From: Candidatus Nomurabacteria bacterium
GTDB taxonomy: Bacteria > Patescibacteriota > Minisyncoccia > Phycocordibacterales > UBA9973
Direction of reading: 5' to 3'
Length of the DNA stretch: 11,580 bases
NCBI GenBank assembly: GCA_023267315.1
Contig: JAHFNN010000023.1
Span: forward strand, 1 to 11,580
Position numbers and translations under genes: made by a program. This document shows positions 6,116 to 11,580 of the stretch, piece by piece (positions within the stretch are counted from its first letter, which is position 1; every line of letters starts with the position of its first letter). The notes beneath the pieces are model-generated. The model did not search any database and was not told the origin of the DNA. It worked only from the letters and a program-made list of their open reading frames with translations.

Positions 6116-8833
6116 TTATGCTTTAGGTTCTTGGTTTAATTTTAACATCTTTACCAATTTTTCGAGAGACATTTTATTACTCTCCTTTTCTGGATTCATT
6201 GTAACTAAAGTGGAACCTCCGATTAGCTTCACCTCTACACCTGCTTCCTTCATCATTTCTTTGACGCGAGTCAGGTCTCTTCCCGGTTTCACTATTGTGG
6301 CAATATTATCTCTCTCATTATAATTGATATAGGTCGTAAATCCGAGTGCTTTTGCTGCAACGACTCCGAGAGGGATTTTGTTCCAGCTTTTTTTTGTTTT
6401 CTCGTTATATGTTACTACATTGAGTAGTGTGGAGTACAGTCCGAATTCTGTTGTGTTGGTTTTTATACCGTGATTTCGCATGAAATCCAAACTCTCATAG
6501 ATGCCGTCTTTTGATTTCTCCACCAGGTCTCGAGATTGTGCGCATACTTCCCACAATTTAACTTTGTGGAGCACACCAAACTCGCGGACTTTATCTGTAC
6601 CAAGCTTCGTTGCCTCTTTCTGTGCTGTACTGATTTCCTGACCCATTTCTTTGCGCAACTTCTGCCATACCGTTTCGTCCATCATACCATCTGCTGAAAT
6701 ACTGTCTTTAGGAAGTTTTTTTATAAAATCTTTCGGCACAGTCATTGGCCAGCGTGTCTCACGTACTACTTTCTGTTCTTGTTCTTTGGTGAATGTTTTT
6801 TCTGGGTCGTATCCTTCCTTGAATAAATTCATTAGAAATTCTGGAGAAACTGCTTTCTGAATCCCGTATCCTGTTTTCCACCACTTGTTGGTGAATGTTT
6901 TTAAATTAAATTTCTCGCCATCAATCTTATATTTATAGTTTGAGGTACTAATGTTTTTTGTGAATTCCACCATTCGCTCAAGATCTGCCCTGTTTTTCCA
7001 TCCAGCTTTCTGTAATTTTTCGTCAGTCAATTTGCCGAGTTCATTTACCATTCGATATACTACCGCAGTCGTGGATTCATCTCGCTGTTCCTCACCGCCT
7101 TTGCCGATGGTGATTGTGGTTTCTTGGTTTTTAGGGTCCCCTGTTTTTTCAACAAAACAACCATTTTTATTTCCTGTATTTAAATATACCGCCCCTGGAA
7201 TTTTTGGCTCCTCTTTGCTTTCATCAGCCAATTCGACTCTTTTATATGGTCGCACGTTTCCTCCCATCAGCATGGCGTTATTCTGTCGTTTAACGGTTGT
7301 GGTTTCAATATTGTGCAGTGCATCAATATTTTCTAGGTCTTTATCGTTGGCAAAACCGAGGTTGAGCAGATACAAAGAAAATACCGTATCTGCATCTTTT
7401 TTCATGTTGAGCACTTTTTGGTCTACTCCTGGGACATTTTCCCAGGTACCAGGAAGTACAAGGGTGTCAAAACCATTTTCAAATTTCTTCCGAACCTCAC
7501 TGAATTTAAGTTGTTCGCGACGCCACCATTTATAGTGTCGTAGCTCCGCCTCAGAAAGCCCTTCACCATCTTCAATTTCATCGTTAGATGTAAGCTCTCT
7601 TGATTTGATCCGTGTAAGCAATTCAGATTCGGGTATTTCTATTGGTTCTGGATTTTTTCCATCAGAAAATTCGTAGGTATTATTCGCTAAATTTATCTTC
7701 TTATAGGTAAGTGTTTTTGGTTCAGCCCCAGCCTTTTTAGCACTTCTATCAGATTCATCAATGAATTGTGTTCCCGGAGGAAACGAGAGTAGTTGCTTGT
7801 CTTTACGTAATACTCTAAGTTCTTCTTCATAATCAGAAATTTCCTCAGTGTCTGGGGTCGGTTTTGCAAGCTCTGCCCCTTTTTTCTTATTAAGCCAGTC
7901 AATTTGGTCTTGAATACTCCACTCTCGTCGTTTCTCTGCATTTTCATCCATCATCTCCACTACGCGGCCAAAAGCATCGCGTGCTTTTTTTGCACTTTCA
8001 AAACCTTTCAAATATGCTAGAGCTTTATTTTTAAATATATTTTTTTCTGGATCGTTTTGAGCCTGTACCTCATACTCTCGATATTTTCTTTTTGCTTCCT
8101 CGTAGAGTTCTTCTGTTTCTCGAGCACGAGCATATATTTCTCCTGTTTTTGGTGAGATATTGATATTTCTTCCGCGAACGAGGTTGTTTTCTTGGTCAGC
8201 GTTCTTCTTGTGGAATGGGATAGAGATTTCCTCCATCTTTTTTCGACGCTGAAATTCTGTAGCATCGGGGTACTTTTCTAGCCATGCATCATATTGATCA
8301 CGAGCTTTTTCGGTGAGTTCTTCTTTGAACTGAGACGCCATTTCAGATGGTTCATCGGCTTGCTCTGGTCGCCCGAATTTTTCGAGACGCTCTCTGTCAT
8401 TCTGAGCCCACCCTTTTTTATACCAAAATAGATTTCTTTTCGATGCTTTTGAAGAATCTTTCCGTGGTCCAAACCAACTAAAGCTAGATTTTCCACGCTT
8501 TCCCTTCTCCTCACGTTCAGCGTTGAGTTCAAATGAGAGGTTTTCTTTAACCAATTGCTCCTCCGCTTCTTTTGTTCGTTGTTTACGCACCTTGGTGCTT
8601 TCTTTATTTGTAGATTGTGCGCTTGTGACTTCTGCCTTTGACACCGGTGATGTTTGCGCTTTCGATGCTTGTTTTTTAGGGTTACTATCGGTCACGCCCG
8701 TGCTGGTACTTTGTTTCTTTTGAGTTTTTTTACCCGAACCCTCTTTAGTGGAAAGAAGTACCTTCCAATTAGTAACCTTTTTTTCATTACCCTCAGTGTT
8801 TTTATTAAGACCGTTATTTTCTAGTGGTGACAT
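6116..8833 (-). CDS. Very large charged soluble protein of unknown function (905 residues); first gene of the operon
   Basis: No signal peptide or membrane segment is seen. Residues 1-115 are Lys/Ser/Thr/Gln-rich and probably disordered (many KK, SK and TK pairs). A Trp/Phe patch (117-142, with FSWFGPRK and NLFWYKKGW) may be a docking motif. Residues 165-345 are charged and helical. From 370 the protein looks like several folded alpha/beta domains: TLTYKKINLANNTYEF (374-389) with IEIPESELLTRI, a conserved-looking LVLPGTWENVPGVDQKVLNM (458-477), and TTITIGKGGEEQRDESTTAV (572-591 in part). The last 60 residues before the tail (840-880) read as a beta-alpha-beta unit (NIATIVKPGRDL, VKEMMKEAGVEVKLIGGSTLVTM). 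No nucleotide-binding or catalytic motif is convincing. It is preceded by an extended -10 promoter and a dyad, with no Shine-Dalgarno (TCATAA before the ATG). Expression with the coiled-coil and membrane genes is the main clue to its role. Confidence 0.9.
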   Translation of the reverse strand: MSPLENNGLNKNTEGNEKKVTNWKVLLSTKEGSGKKTQKKQSTSTGVTDSNPKKQASKAQTSPVSKAEVTSAQSTNKESTKVRKQRTKEAEEQLVKENLSFELNAEREEKGKRGKSSFSWFGPRKDSSKASKRNLFWYKKGWAQNDRERLEKFGRPEQADEPSEMASQFKEELTEKARDQYDAWLEKYPDATEFQRRKKMEEISIPFHKKNADQENNLVRGRNINISPKTGEIYARARETEELYEEAKRKYREYEVQAQNDPEKNIFKNKALAYLKGFESAKKARDAFGRVVEMMDENAEKRREWSIQDQIDWLNKKKGAELAKPTPDTEEISDYEEELRVLRKDKQLLSFPPGTQFIDESDRSAKKAGAEPKTLTYKKINLANNTYEFSDGKNPEPIEIPESELLTRIKSRELTSNDEIEDGEGLSEAELRHYKWWRREQLKFSEVRKKFENGFDTLVLPGTWENVPGVDQKVLNMKKDADTVFSLYLLNLGFANDKDLENIDALHNIETTTVKRQNNAMLMGGNVRPYKRVELADESKEEPKIPGAVYLNTGNKNGCFVEKTGDPKNQETTITIGKGGEEQRDESTTAVVYRMVNELGKLTDEKLQKAGWKNRADLERMVEFTKNISTSNYKYKIDGEKFNLKTFTNKWWKTGYGIQKAVSPEFLMNLFKEGYDPEKTFTKEQEQKVVRETRWPMTVPKDFIKKLPKDSISADGMMDETVWQKLRKEMGQEISTAQKEATKLGTDKVREFGVLHKVKLWEVCAQSRDLVEKSKDGIYESLDFMRNHGIKTNTTEFGLYSTLLNVVTYNEKTKKSWNKIPLGVVAAKALGFTTYINYNERDNIATIVKPGRDLTRVKEMMKEAGVEVKLIGGSTLVTMNPEKESNKMSLEKLVKMLKLNQEPKA

Positions 8834-8834
8834 T

Positions 8835-8863
8835 TATGATGTGAGATTTATTTATACATCATA
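8835..8863. promoter_or_regulatory. 8-bp inverted repeat between the -10 and the start codon of the operon
   Basis: TATGATGT (8835-8842) and ACATCATA (8856-8863) are perfect inverted copies with a 13-base spacer. Their centres are 21 bp apart, about two helical turns. The dyad covers the predicted start point and the leader, so it is better placed to be an operator for a dimeric repressor than an RNA hairpin. Confidence 0.4.
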
Positions 8864-8872
8864 AGTATACCA
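8864..8872 (-). promoter_or_regulatory. Extended -10 promoter of the three-gene operon
   Basis: On the minus strand TGG directly precedes TATACT, a good extended -10 element. No recognisable -35 lies at the right distance, which is common with extended -10 promoters. The start point would be near 8857, giving a leader of about 24 bases to the ATG at 8833. Confidence 0.5.
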
Positions 8873-9072
8873 GATAACTTTTATATTAGTAGTGGATTGT
8901 GAAAATACCCTTATAAAATAAGTATTTTTATGAGACAAATTTGATGTAAAGTCAAATTTTTTTGATATAGCAAAAGCCACTTTTTAATCTCTAAAAAATG
9001 CCGTAATTCAAAGGGTTTTATGACAGCTATTTTAAAAGAACATAATATATATAAATGTCCAATTTTTGTTTT
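8873..9072. other. AT-rich non-coding stretch with two weak hairpins
   Basis: No gene is seen apart from a possible microprotein on the minus strand that reaches into it. One hairpin pairs AAAATAC plus TTAT (8902-8914, with a CC bulge) with ATAA plus GTATTTT (8918-8928). A second pairs AAATTTGA (8937-8944) with TCAAATTT (8952-8959) and runs into seven T residues ending at 8963, which looks like a terminator but has few G-C pairs. No gene ends nearby on the plus strand that would need it. Confidence 0.4.
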
Positions 9073-9112
9073 GGGTAGATGTGAATATCTTCATTGACTT
9101 ACCTCCCCCCAT
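9032..9112 (-). CDS. Possible microprotein with an unusually strong ribosome-binding site (20 or 26 codons)
   Basis: On the minus strand a GGGGGGAGG run lies 7 bases before an ATG (9094). From that ATG the frame gives 20 residues (MKIFTSTQNKNWTFIYIMFF) before a TAA at 9032-9034. An in-frame ATG at 9112 would add six residues, MGGGKS. This is the best Shine-Dalgarno in the window, whereas the real genes mostly lack one. The hydrophobic C-terminal half (WTFIYIMFF) could insert in a membrane. The frame is very short and could be chance; the G-run may instead belong to a structured element. It lies upstream of the large operon, on the same strand. Confidence 0.18.
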   Translation of the reverse strand: MGGGKSMKIFTSTQNKNWTFIYIMFF

Positions 9113-9311
9113 TGGCTACCCTTATATCTGTGAGGTCAAAACCTCCATTTCTGCCAAGCTTCGTCCCGTTCCTCATTTGAGGATCCTAGAAACGTCTGTA
9201 CGATTGTAACCAATCGCCTTTACTTTTATCTCTGTGCTCGCTCCCTTTTGGGTTGCCCGTCACATACCAATACATATATATAGTATGTATTAGATTGAAG
9301 CTTTGGCGATT
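9073..9311 (+). other. Candidate structured RNA or leader element upstream of the M23 hydrolase
   Basis: Several stems can form: GGGTAG (9073-9078) with CTACCC (9116-9121); GAGGT/ACCTC (9132-9145); TCCTC/GAGGA (9170-9183); CGATTG/CAATCG with loop TAAC (9201-9216); AATACATA/TATGTATT (9269-9291). A long-range pairing of GCCAAGCTTC (9153-9162) with GAAGCTTTGGC (9297-9307, one bulged base) closes most of these. AATCGCC (9212-9218) can alternatively pair with GGCGATT (9305-9311), giving mutually exclusive folds. The UAAC loop is of the UMAC tetraloop type only when read on the plus strand, which favours that strand. The element does not match any riboswitch class I know, and no protein frame covers it. 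Confidence 0.35.
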
Positions 9312-9337
9312 ACCCATATAGGCTTATTTACCTACAT

Positions 9338-9386
9338 AAAAAAGACGCTGACAACTCATACTCTCCCGGTAACGGGAATGGTCAGC
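9338..9386 (+). promoter_or_regulatory. Slippery heptamer plus GNRA-capped stem: possible -1 frameshift signal
   Basis: A AAA AAG (9338-9344) matches the dnaX-type -1 slippery heptamer and is in phase with a frame starting at TTG 9303. A -1 shift there continues at GAC 9344, exactly the frame of the LysM/M23 gene. Two bases later a stem begins: GCTGAC (9347-9352) pairs with GTCAGC (9381-9386), enclosing TCCCG-GTAA-CGGGA (9364-9377), a 5-bp hairpin with a GNRA tetraloop. Function is inferred from position only. Confidence 0.3.
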
Positions 9387-9430
9387 CGAAAAAACCCTTT
9401 AATTCCAATCTAAAACCAGCTTTTGCGGTT

Positions 9431-10540
9431 TTGGCCCTTTTGGTTGCTATAGGGACACTCTCTCCTACTCCTTCGAACGTTGCTCGAGCAAGTATCCTCT
9501 CTTTCATGGGTGATATGCTTGGTGTAAACAATGCATCTGCAAGCACTATTCCTGACGATGGCACGAATAACACGATGAATTCGCAGACGCTGGCGATTCT
9601 TGAAGCTCCAAATGCACCAGATCCGACCTCGATCATTCCTCCAGCCGATGTCACTATTAATAATGCTGCTCTTGTAGCGGACACTGGTCCTGTTGGTACT
9701 TCTGCTGATGTTGCTGGTACTGAAGGAAATTCTGATAACCAGACTATATTGTATGTGACTCCAAAGGGAGCGACTCTTTCTCAAATAGCAGCAATGTTTG
9801 ATCTCAAGACTGATACCCTCCTTGCTGCCAATCCAGATGTGAAAAAAGGTGTCGCTTTGTCTGAGGGCCAAGTGCTTGTGATTCCGCCGACAGATGGCGT
9901 GCTCTATACGATTCAGAAAGGAGACACGCTTGCAGGTATTGCGAAGAAATACAAAGTTGACTCTGCTGTTGTCGGCGCATTCAATGGCGTGACAGACAAG
10001 AGCACTCTTTCAGCTGGTGATGTGCTGATGATTCCAGATGCAGTTGTTTCAAAACCAAAGACATCAAGTTCGTCTACTGTAAATAAAAGACAGACTTCAG
10101 GCATTATTACAGTGCCAGCTCATCATGGCAGAGCGTGGGGTATTAGTGGCCCTGCATATCCTGGATATTATGTTCATCCAGTGACACCAGGTCAGTGTCG
10201 AATTACGCAAGGAGTTCATGATCATAATGCGGTTGATTGCGCGGGGCGATCAGGAACTCCGATATACGCTGCAGCCGATGGTGTGGTTGTAACCAGTAAG
10301 TTTACTGCAAAGGGTGCATGGTTCGGCGGATTCGGAAACTTTGTACTCGTTGTTCACTCGAATGGTTCACATACACTCTATGCTCACTTGAGAAAGAATC
10401 TCGTGCAGACTGGTGATCATGTATCAGCAGGACAGCAGATTGGAGAAATGGGATCGACAGGTAACTCCACCGGTACACACCTACACTTTGAGGTATGGGA
10501 TGCGCAAAATCCATACGCTGATAATTCATTTGCGGATTAA
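9431..10540 (+). CDS. Secreted LysM-LysM-M23 metallopeptidase (peptidoglycan endopeptidase)
   Basis: This enzyme is predicted to cut peptide cross-links of peptidoglycan outside the membrane. Residues are counted from TTG 9431. A hydrophobic signal region (1-12 plus upstream residues) ends near NVARA. LysM domains, which bind glycan, lie at about 106-152 and 158-202 (YTIQKGDTLAGIAKKYKVD). A Ser/Thr/Lys linker (205-224) precedes the M23 (LytM-like) domain (about 245-360). Zinc ligands H265 and D269 (HNAVD) and H352 are present, with catalytic H319 (LYAHL) and H350 (THLHFEV). C256 and C270 could form a disulfide. The start is a problem: the same frame is open back to 9299 and encodes a basic n-region (GNGQPKKPFNSNLKPAFAVL) before the TTG, yet has no ATG, GTG or TTG there. 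An AUU at 9326 or a -1 frameshift from TTG 9303 would give a complete signal peptide; starting at TTG 9431 would remove its positive charges. No Shine-Dalgarno favours TTG 9431. Confidence 0.93.
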   Translation: MALLVAIGTLSPTPSNVARASILSFMGDMLGVNNASASTIPDDGTNNTMNSQTLAILEAPNAPDPTSIIPPADVTINNAALVADTGPVGTSADVAGTEGNSDNQTILYVTPKGATLSQIAAMFDLKTDTLLAANPDVKKGVALSEGQVLVIPPTDGVLYTIQKGDTLAGIAKKYKVDSAVVGAFNGVTDKSTLSAGDVLMIPDAVVSKPKTSSSSTVNKRQTSGIITVPAHHGRAWGISGPAYPGYYVHPVTPGQCRITQGVHDHNAVDCAGRSGTPIYAAADGVVVTSKFTAKGAWFGGFGNFVLVVHSNGSHTLYAHLRKNLVQTGDHVSAGQQIGEMGSTGNSTGTHLHFEVWDAQNPYADNSFAD

Positions 10541-10546
10541 ATTTAA

Positions 10547-10585
10547 ATAAAATAAAAACTCCCTGATAGGGAGTTTTTATTTTAT
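10547..10585. terminator. Strong bidirectional terminator
   Basis: A perfect 17-bp stem pairs 10547-10563 with 10569-10585: an A-rich arm ending ACTCCC, a 5-base loop TGATA, then GGGAGT and a T-rich arm. The A/T flanks supply U-tracts in both directions. It terminates the M23 gene on the plus strand and the small-gene pair on the minus strand. Confidence 0.93.
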
Positions 10586-10602
10586 CTGGGTATGAGATTT
10601 GT

Positions 10603-10968
10603 TTAAGCTGCTATCTCTTCTTTTAATGCATCAATTTGTGCATCTTCCGCAGCTTTGTCGAGTTTTTTAACTACGGTTTCTAGGTTACTCATTTCTTCTT
10701 CAATAAAGGCCATATCCTCTTTCAAATCTGATTCTATTTGTGCAAGATCTCTGTCGAGTTTGGTGTTTGCTTCATGCATCTCGTCTGGATTAAGAACTAT
10801 ATTTTCACTTGCGAAAAAGTCATCGATTTCTTTTTGGAGTAGGCCACTAATGTTTTCTCGCGTTTCAATTGTGAGTCCGTCTTTTTCAAGGAGTGTGATT
10901 AGTGTCGTTTTTAATTTAGGATCAAGGTCGCTTTCTTCTATTTTTGTTATGTACTCTTGTGTAGTCAT
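10603..10968 (-). CDS. Small acidic helical protein of unknown function (121 residues)
   Basis: No family is recognised. Residues 1-55 resemble a compact helical module (YITKIEESDLDPKLKTTLITLL, in part, then LLQKEIDDFF at 43-52). Residues 66-120 are a continuous, strongly acidic helix with heptad-like spacing (LDRDLAQIESDLKEDMAFIE), probably coiled coil. There is no signal peptide, cysteine or tryptophan. It begins 6 bases after the stop of the 171-residue gene, without a Shine-Dalgarno, so the two are likely co-transcribed and translationally coupled. It is the last gene before the bidirectional terminator. The size, acidity and helical start recall the 101-residue protein at 1092-1397, but I see no clear sequence match. 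Confidence 0.8.
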   Translation of the reverse strand: MTTQEYITKIEESDLDPKLKTTLITLLEKDGLTIETRENISGLLQKEIDDFFASENIVLNPDEMHEANTKLDRDLAQIESDLKEDMAFIEEEMSNLETVVKKLDKAAEDAQIDALKEEIAA

Positions 10969-10974
10969 AATAGT

Positions 10975-11490
10975 TTAGGCTGCTTGTGGCATTGAATCTA
11001 TGCCATCTTTAAGATTAAGGAGGCTTGCCATTTTCTTTTTCTTTTCAGCAGATTCTGTTGCGGCTTTTTGGAATCTGTCAGCAAGCTCTTGTTGTACACG
11101 TTCCTTTTCCGCAAACTTTTCATATTTTGCCATTAATTGTTTTTGTCTGCGGTCATTTCCCCATTTTTCCCATGCAGCTTTGATCTGTAATTTTTTGTAT
11201 CGAGCAGCCATCAATGCATCGTCCCTAAATGTCTCTAAACGTTTATAAGCATTTGCAACTCCTTTTTTTGCGTCGTTCCAATTTTCAACAGCAGCACCTT
11301 TTACGAGTGATCCGAACTCTGTGCTAAGTGAAGCGATTTCATTCTTCACATCTTTCATTTCTTGTACACGTGCCTTTTTCCAATCAATCGCTTTCTGTGT
11401 GTAGTATGCATCAACTTCCTCAATATTTTTCCATGCATTTTTAACAGCATCTTTAGTTCCTTCATACGCAGCTGCACCTTTTTTACCCAA
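10975..11490 (-). CDS. Lys/Ala-rich helical protein, possibly the 3' part of an interrupted gene (171 residues from TTG)
   Basis: The protein is nearly all helix and rich in Lys, Ala and Glu, with repeated amphipathic segments (AAAYEGTKDAVKNAWKNI; NWNDAKKGVANAYKRLETF; KQLMAKYEKFAEKERVQQEL). No catalytic motif or signal peptide is seen and no family is recognised. No ATG is available at the beginning of the frame. The only early start is TTG 11490, preceded by GGAG at 5-6 bases, which may be a genuine ribosome-binding site or just the coding sequence for LGET. Upstream of the TTG the same frame reads FDDYTDKKAFELGET, then hits a TAA at 11536-11538, then continues in similar composition to the window edge. 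So this may be an independent gene with a TTG start, or the tail of a longer gene broken by a nonsense change. It is followed 6 bases later by the 121-residue gene. Confidence 0.65.
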   Translation of the reverse strand: MGKKGAAAYEGTKDAVKNAWKNIEEVDAYYTQKAIDWKKARVQEMKDVKNEIASLSTEFGSLVKGAAVENWNDAKKGVANAYKRLETFRDDALMAARYKKLQIKAAWEKWGNDRRQKQLMAKYEKFAEKERVQQELADRFQKAATESAEKKKKMASLLNLKDGIDSMPQAA

Positions 11491-11535
11491 TGTTTCTCCA
11501 AGTTCGAATGCTTTCTTGTCTGTATAGTCGTCGAA

Positions 11536-11580
11536 TTAATCAGAAGCTTTGTCTACAAATTCTTTTCCTTGTTTTGCAAA
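11536..11580 (-). CDS. C-terminal end of an upstream reading frame (partial), same frame as the 171-residue protein
   Basis: From the window edge the minus strand reads FAKQGKEFVDKASD and then TAA (11536-11538). The composition matches the helical protein downstream, and the frame is the same. This is either the end of a preceding gene or the 5' part of one gene split by a stop. Only 14 codons are visible, so the two cannot be told apart here. Confidence 0.4.
   Translation of the reverse strand, partial: FAKQGKEFVDKASD

Noticed and set aside
9135..9185. Minus-strand motif GAGGAACGGGACGAAGC resembling the conserved start of RNase P RNA (GAGGAAAGUCCGGGC)
   Set aside because: The other RNase P hallmarks (the ACAGAA and CCGGCUUAU-type 3' strand of P4, and the overall P1-P4 layout) are not found at suitable distances; the match is superficial.
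9295..9322. Possible plus-strand promoter TTGAAG, 16 bases, TATAGG before the M23 gene
   Set aside because: Both hexamers are weak, and a start near 9329 would leave the transcript without any conventional upstream start codon. Not strong enough to list as a promoter.
9073..9430. ydaO-type (c-di-AMP) riboswitch upstream of a LysM/M23 hydrolase
   Set aside because: The position is right for that class, but the conserved core elements I know (a GGGGGAACC-like block and GACAGCUAAC) are absent on both strands.
9382..9871. Minus-strand open frames under the LysM/M23 gene
   Set aside because: Antisense shadows of a gene with intact catalytic motifs and no initiation signals.
1..11580. CRISPR arrays, tRNA or rRNA genes, insertion sequences and attachment sites
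   Set aside because: No regularly spaced repeats, no cloverleaf with a CCA-adjacent acceptor stem, no transposase or integrase motif and no paired terminal repeats were found.
10975..11580. Reassigned stop codon as an explanation for the in-frame TAA
   Set aside because: TAA is used as the normal stop for most genes in the window, and known CPR recoding affects UGA (to glycine), not UAA.

Overview
The window looks like chromosomal DNA from a Candidate Phyla Radiation bacterium (Patescibacteria, probably Parcubacteria-like). This is inferred from three things: an AT-leaning composition, very large lineage-specific proteins with no recognisable family, and a LysM/M23 cell-wall hydrolase of the style common in that group. 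Most genes start without a Shine-Dalgarno sequence. There are no rRNA or tRNA genes, no CRISPR array, no transposase and no integrase.

Layout. Positions 1-1035 (minus) hold the N-terminal half of a UvrD/PcrA DNA helicase that runs off the left edge. A small helical protein (1092-1397, minus) lies upstream of it, with a terminator between the two. A consensus extended -10 promoter with two operator-like dyads drives a 206-residue membrane-anchored exported protein (1568-2188, plus). A shared bidirectional terminator then separates this from a tight three-gene minus-strand operon (8833 down to 2273). The operon encodes, in order of transcription, a 905-residue charged soluble protein, a 480-residue coiled-coil protein and a 795-residue protein with two glycine-rich membrane segments and a low-complexity exterior. 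The intergenic gaps are 8 and 4 bases, so the three products are probably made together and may form one complex. None has a family I can name.

The stretch from 8834 to about 9430 lacks a conventional gene and is dense in inverted repeats. It carries the operon's promoter, AT-rich hairpins, a segment that can fold into several stems closed by a long-range pairing, and the upstream reading frame of the next gene. That gene (plus strand to 10540) is a two-LysM, M23 metallopeptidase with all catalytic residues present. Its normal start codon is missing: the frame stays open upstream through a believable signal-peptide n-region but contains no ATG or GTG. An A AAA AAG heptamer followed by a GNRA-capped stem sits exactly where a -1 shift would join it to a TTG-initiated upstream frame.

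After a 17-bp bidirectional terminator, two small helical minus-strand genes (10603-10968 and 10975-11490) lie 6 bases apart. An in-frame TAA interrupts what looks like continuous coding sequence just upstream of the second. The best candidates for new biology are the unknown three-gene operon and the leader of the M23 hydrolase.
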